NCBI RefSeq assembly: GCF_913775985.1
Contig: NZ_CAJYMB010000014.1
Location: 62,001-126,000 of the forward strand
DNA from: an uncultured Pluralibacter sp.
GTDB taxonomy: Bacteria; Pseudomonadota; Gammaproteobacteria; Enterobacterales; Enterobacteriaceae
DNA: 64,000 nt
Direction: 5' to 3'
Part shown: positions 63,722 to 64,000 of the stretch, piece after piece
Layout of the letters: each line of letters opens with the position of its first letter
Position numbering within the stretch: the first letter of the stretch is position 1
Translations under genes and position numbers: made by a program
The notes under the pieces: model-generated
Databases searched by the model: none
Told to the model about the DNA's origin: nothing
What the model saw: the letters and a program-made list of their open reading frames with translations, nothing else

Positions 63722-64000
63722 ATGGATAAAATTCACGCAATGAAGCTGTTTTTGCGCGTCGCGGATCTGGAAAGCTTCTCCCTGGCGGCGCAGGCCCTGT
63801 CGTTGCCAAAAGCCAGCGTATCGCGCCAGATCCAGGCCCTGGAGGAGGCGCTCGGCGCCCGCCTGCTGCACCGCACCACCCGGCGGGTTACGCTGACGCA
63901 GGAAGGGATTATTTATTACGAGCGGGCAAAAGACCTGCTCAGCAACATTGAGGAGCTGGACCACCTGTTTCAGCCCGATGCCGCCAGCGTCAGCGGCCTG
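63722..64000 (+). CDS. rcdB: LysR-family regulator, YhjC/RcdB-like (3' end outside the window)
   Basis: The first 93 codons of a LysR-type regulator. The helix-turn-helix is 'FSLAAQALSLPKASVSRQIQ' (about 20-39) followed by 'ALEEALGARLLHRTTRRVTL'. 'MDKIHAMKLFLRVADLESFS' closely resembles E. coli YhjC (RcdB), which also follows treF, with one gene between. The gene runs off the right edge, so its effector domain is not seen. Confidence 0.82.
   Translation, partial: MDKIHAMKLFLRVADLESFSLAAQALSLPKASVSRQIQALEEALGARLLHRTTRRVTLTQEGIIYYERAKDLLSNIEELDHLFQPDAASVSGL

Noticed and set aside
1..64000. CRISPR arrays, tRNA or rRNA genes, IS transposases, integrases and toxin-antitoxin pairs.
   Set aside because: Looked for and not seen: no regularly spaced repeats, no tRNA-like cloverleaf recognised, and no transposase or integrase protein among the frames.

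Overview
The window is a chromosomal segment of a member of the Enterobacteriaceae. Nearly every backbone protein can be aligned from memory with its Escherichia coli K-12 counterpart (FeoB, NfuA, GntT, MalQ/P/T, GlpR/G/E/D, YhhT, AcpT, YhiN, PitA, UspB/A, RsmJ, PrlC, RlmJ, Gor, TreF), usually at the same length. The order follows the K-12 feo-to-treF arc with blocks missing or replaced. The accessory content (phenolic acid decarboxylase, a desferrioxamine-type operon) suggests a relative of the Enterobacter/Klebsiella/Cedecea group. I cannot name the genus.

Layout. 1-5.0 kb: end of feoB, feoC, bioH, gntX, nfuA (with an IscR-type site) and gntT (with two GntR operators). 5.1-12.8 kb: the maltose regulon, malPQ divergent from malT. 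12.8-16.5 kb: glpEGR divergent from glpD. 16.6-21.4 kb: yhhT and acpT, then a small catabolic insert (monooxygenase, padC, LysR regulator), then yhiN. 21.6-24.2 kb: pitA, uspB, uspA. 24.3-39.0 kb: a 14.7 kb accessory island where K-12 has dtpB. 39.0-45.7 kb: rsmJ, prlC, a secreted PAP2 phosphatase, rlmJ, gor. 45.7-61.1 kb: accessory genes where K-12 carries its acid-fitness region: an orphan glycosyltransferase, a five-gene desferrioxamine operon, a secreted serine protease and an extra UbiB-like protein. 61.2-64.0 kb: treF, a GNAT acetyltransferase and the start of a yhjC/rcdB-like LysR gene.

The most interesting part is the 24.3-39.0 kb island. A tightly overlapping plus-strand operon encodes a fatty-acyl-AMP ligase, an NAD(P)-dependent epimerase/reductase, a dedicated acyl carrier protein and a serine-palmitoyltransferase-like alpha-oxoamine synthase. 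A divergent gene encodes a YghO-like GNAT-fold acyltransferase. This matches the gene set known to make ceramide in Caulobacter. The facing minus-strand genes encode an LptF/LptG-like permease pair, a periplasmic YtfJ-like protein, an unknown protein, a MOP-family flippase (YghQ) and two P-loop kinase-like proteins (YghR, YghS); a third (YghT) is divergent. My reading is one lipid synthesis, modification and export system, probably for a sphingolipid-like molecule. E. coli K-12 seems to keep only the outer pieces of it (yghO, yghQRST).

The second coherent accessory unit is the siderophore operon: lysine decarboxylase, N-hydroxylase, acyltransferase-synthetase fusion, MdfA-like exporter and FoxA-like receptor. 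It lies in the order expected for desferrioxamine synthesis and uptake, behind a Fur-box-like site.
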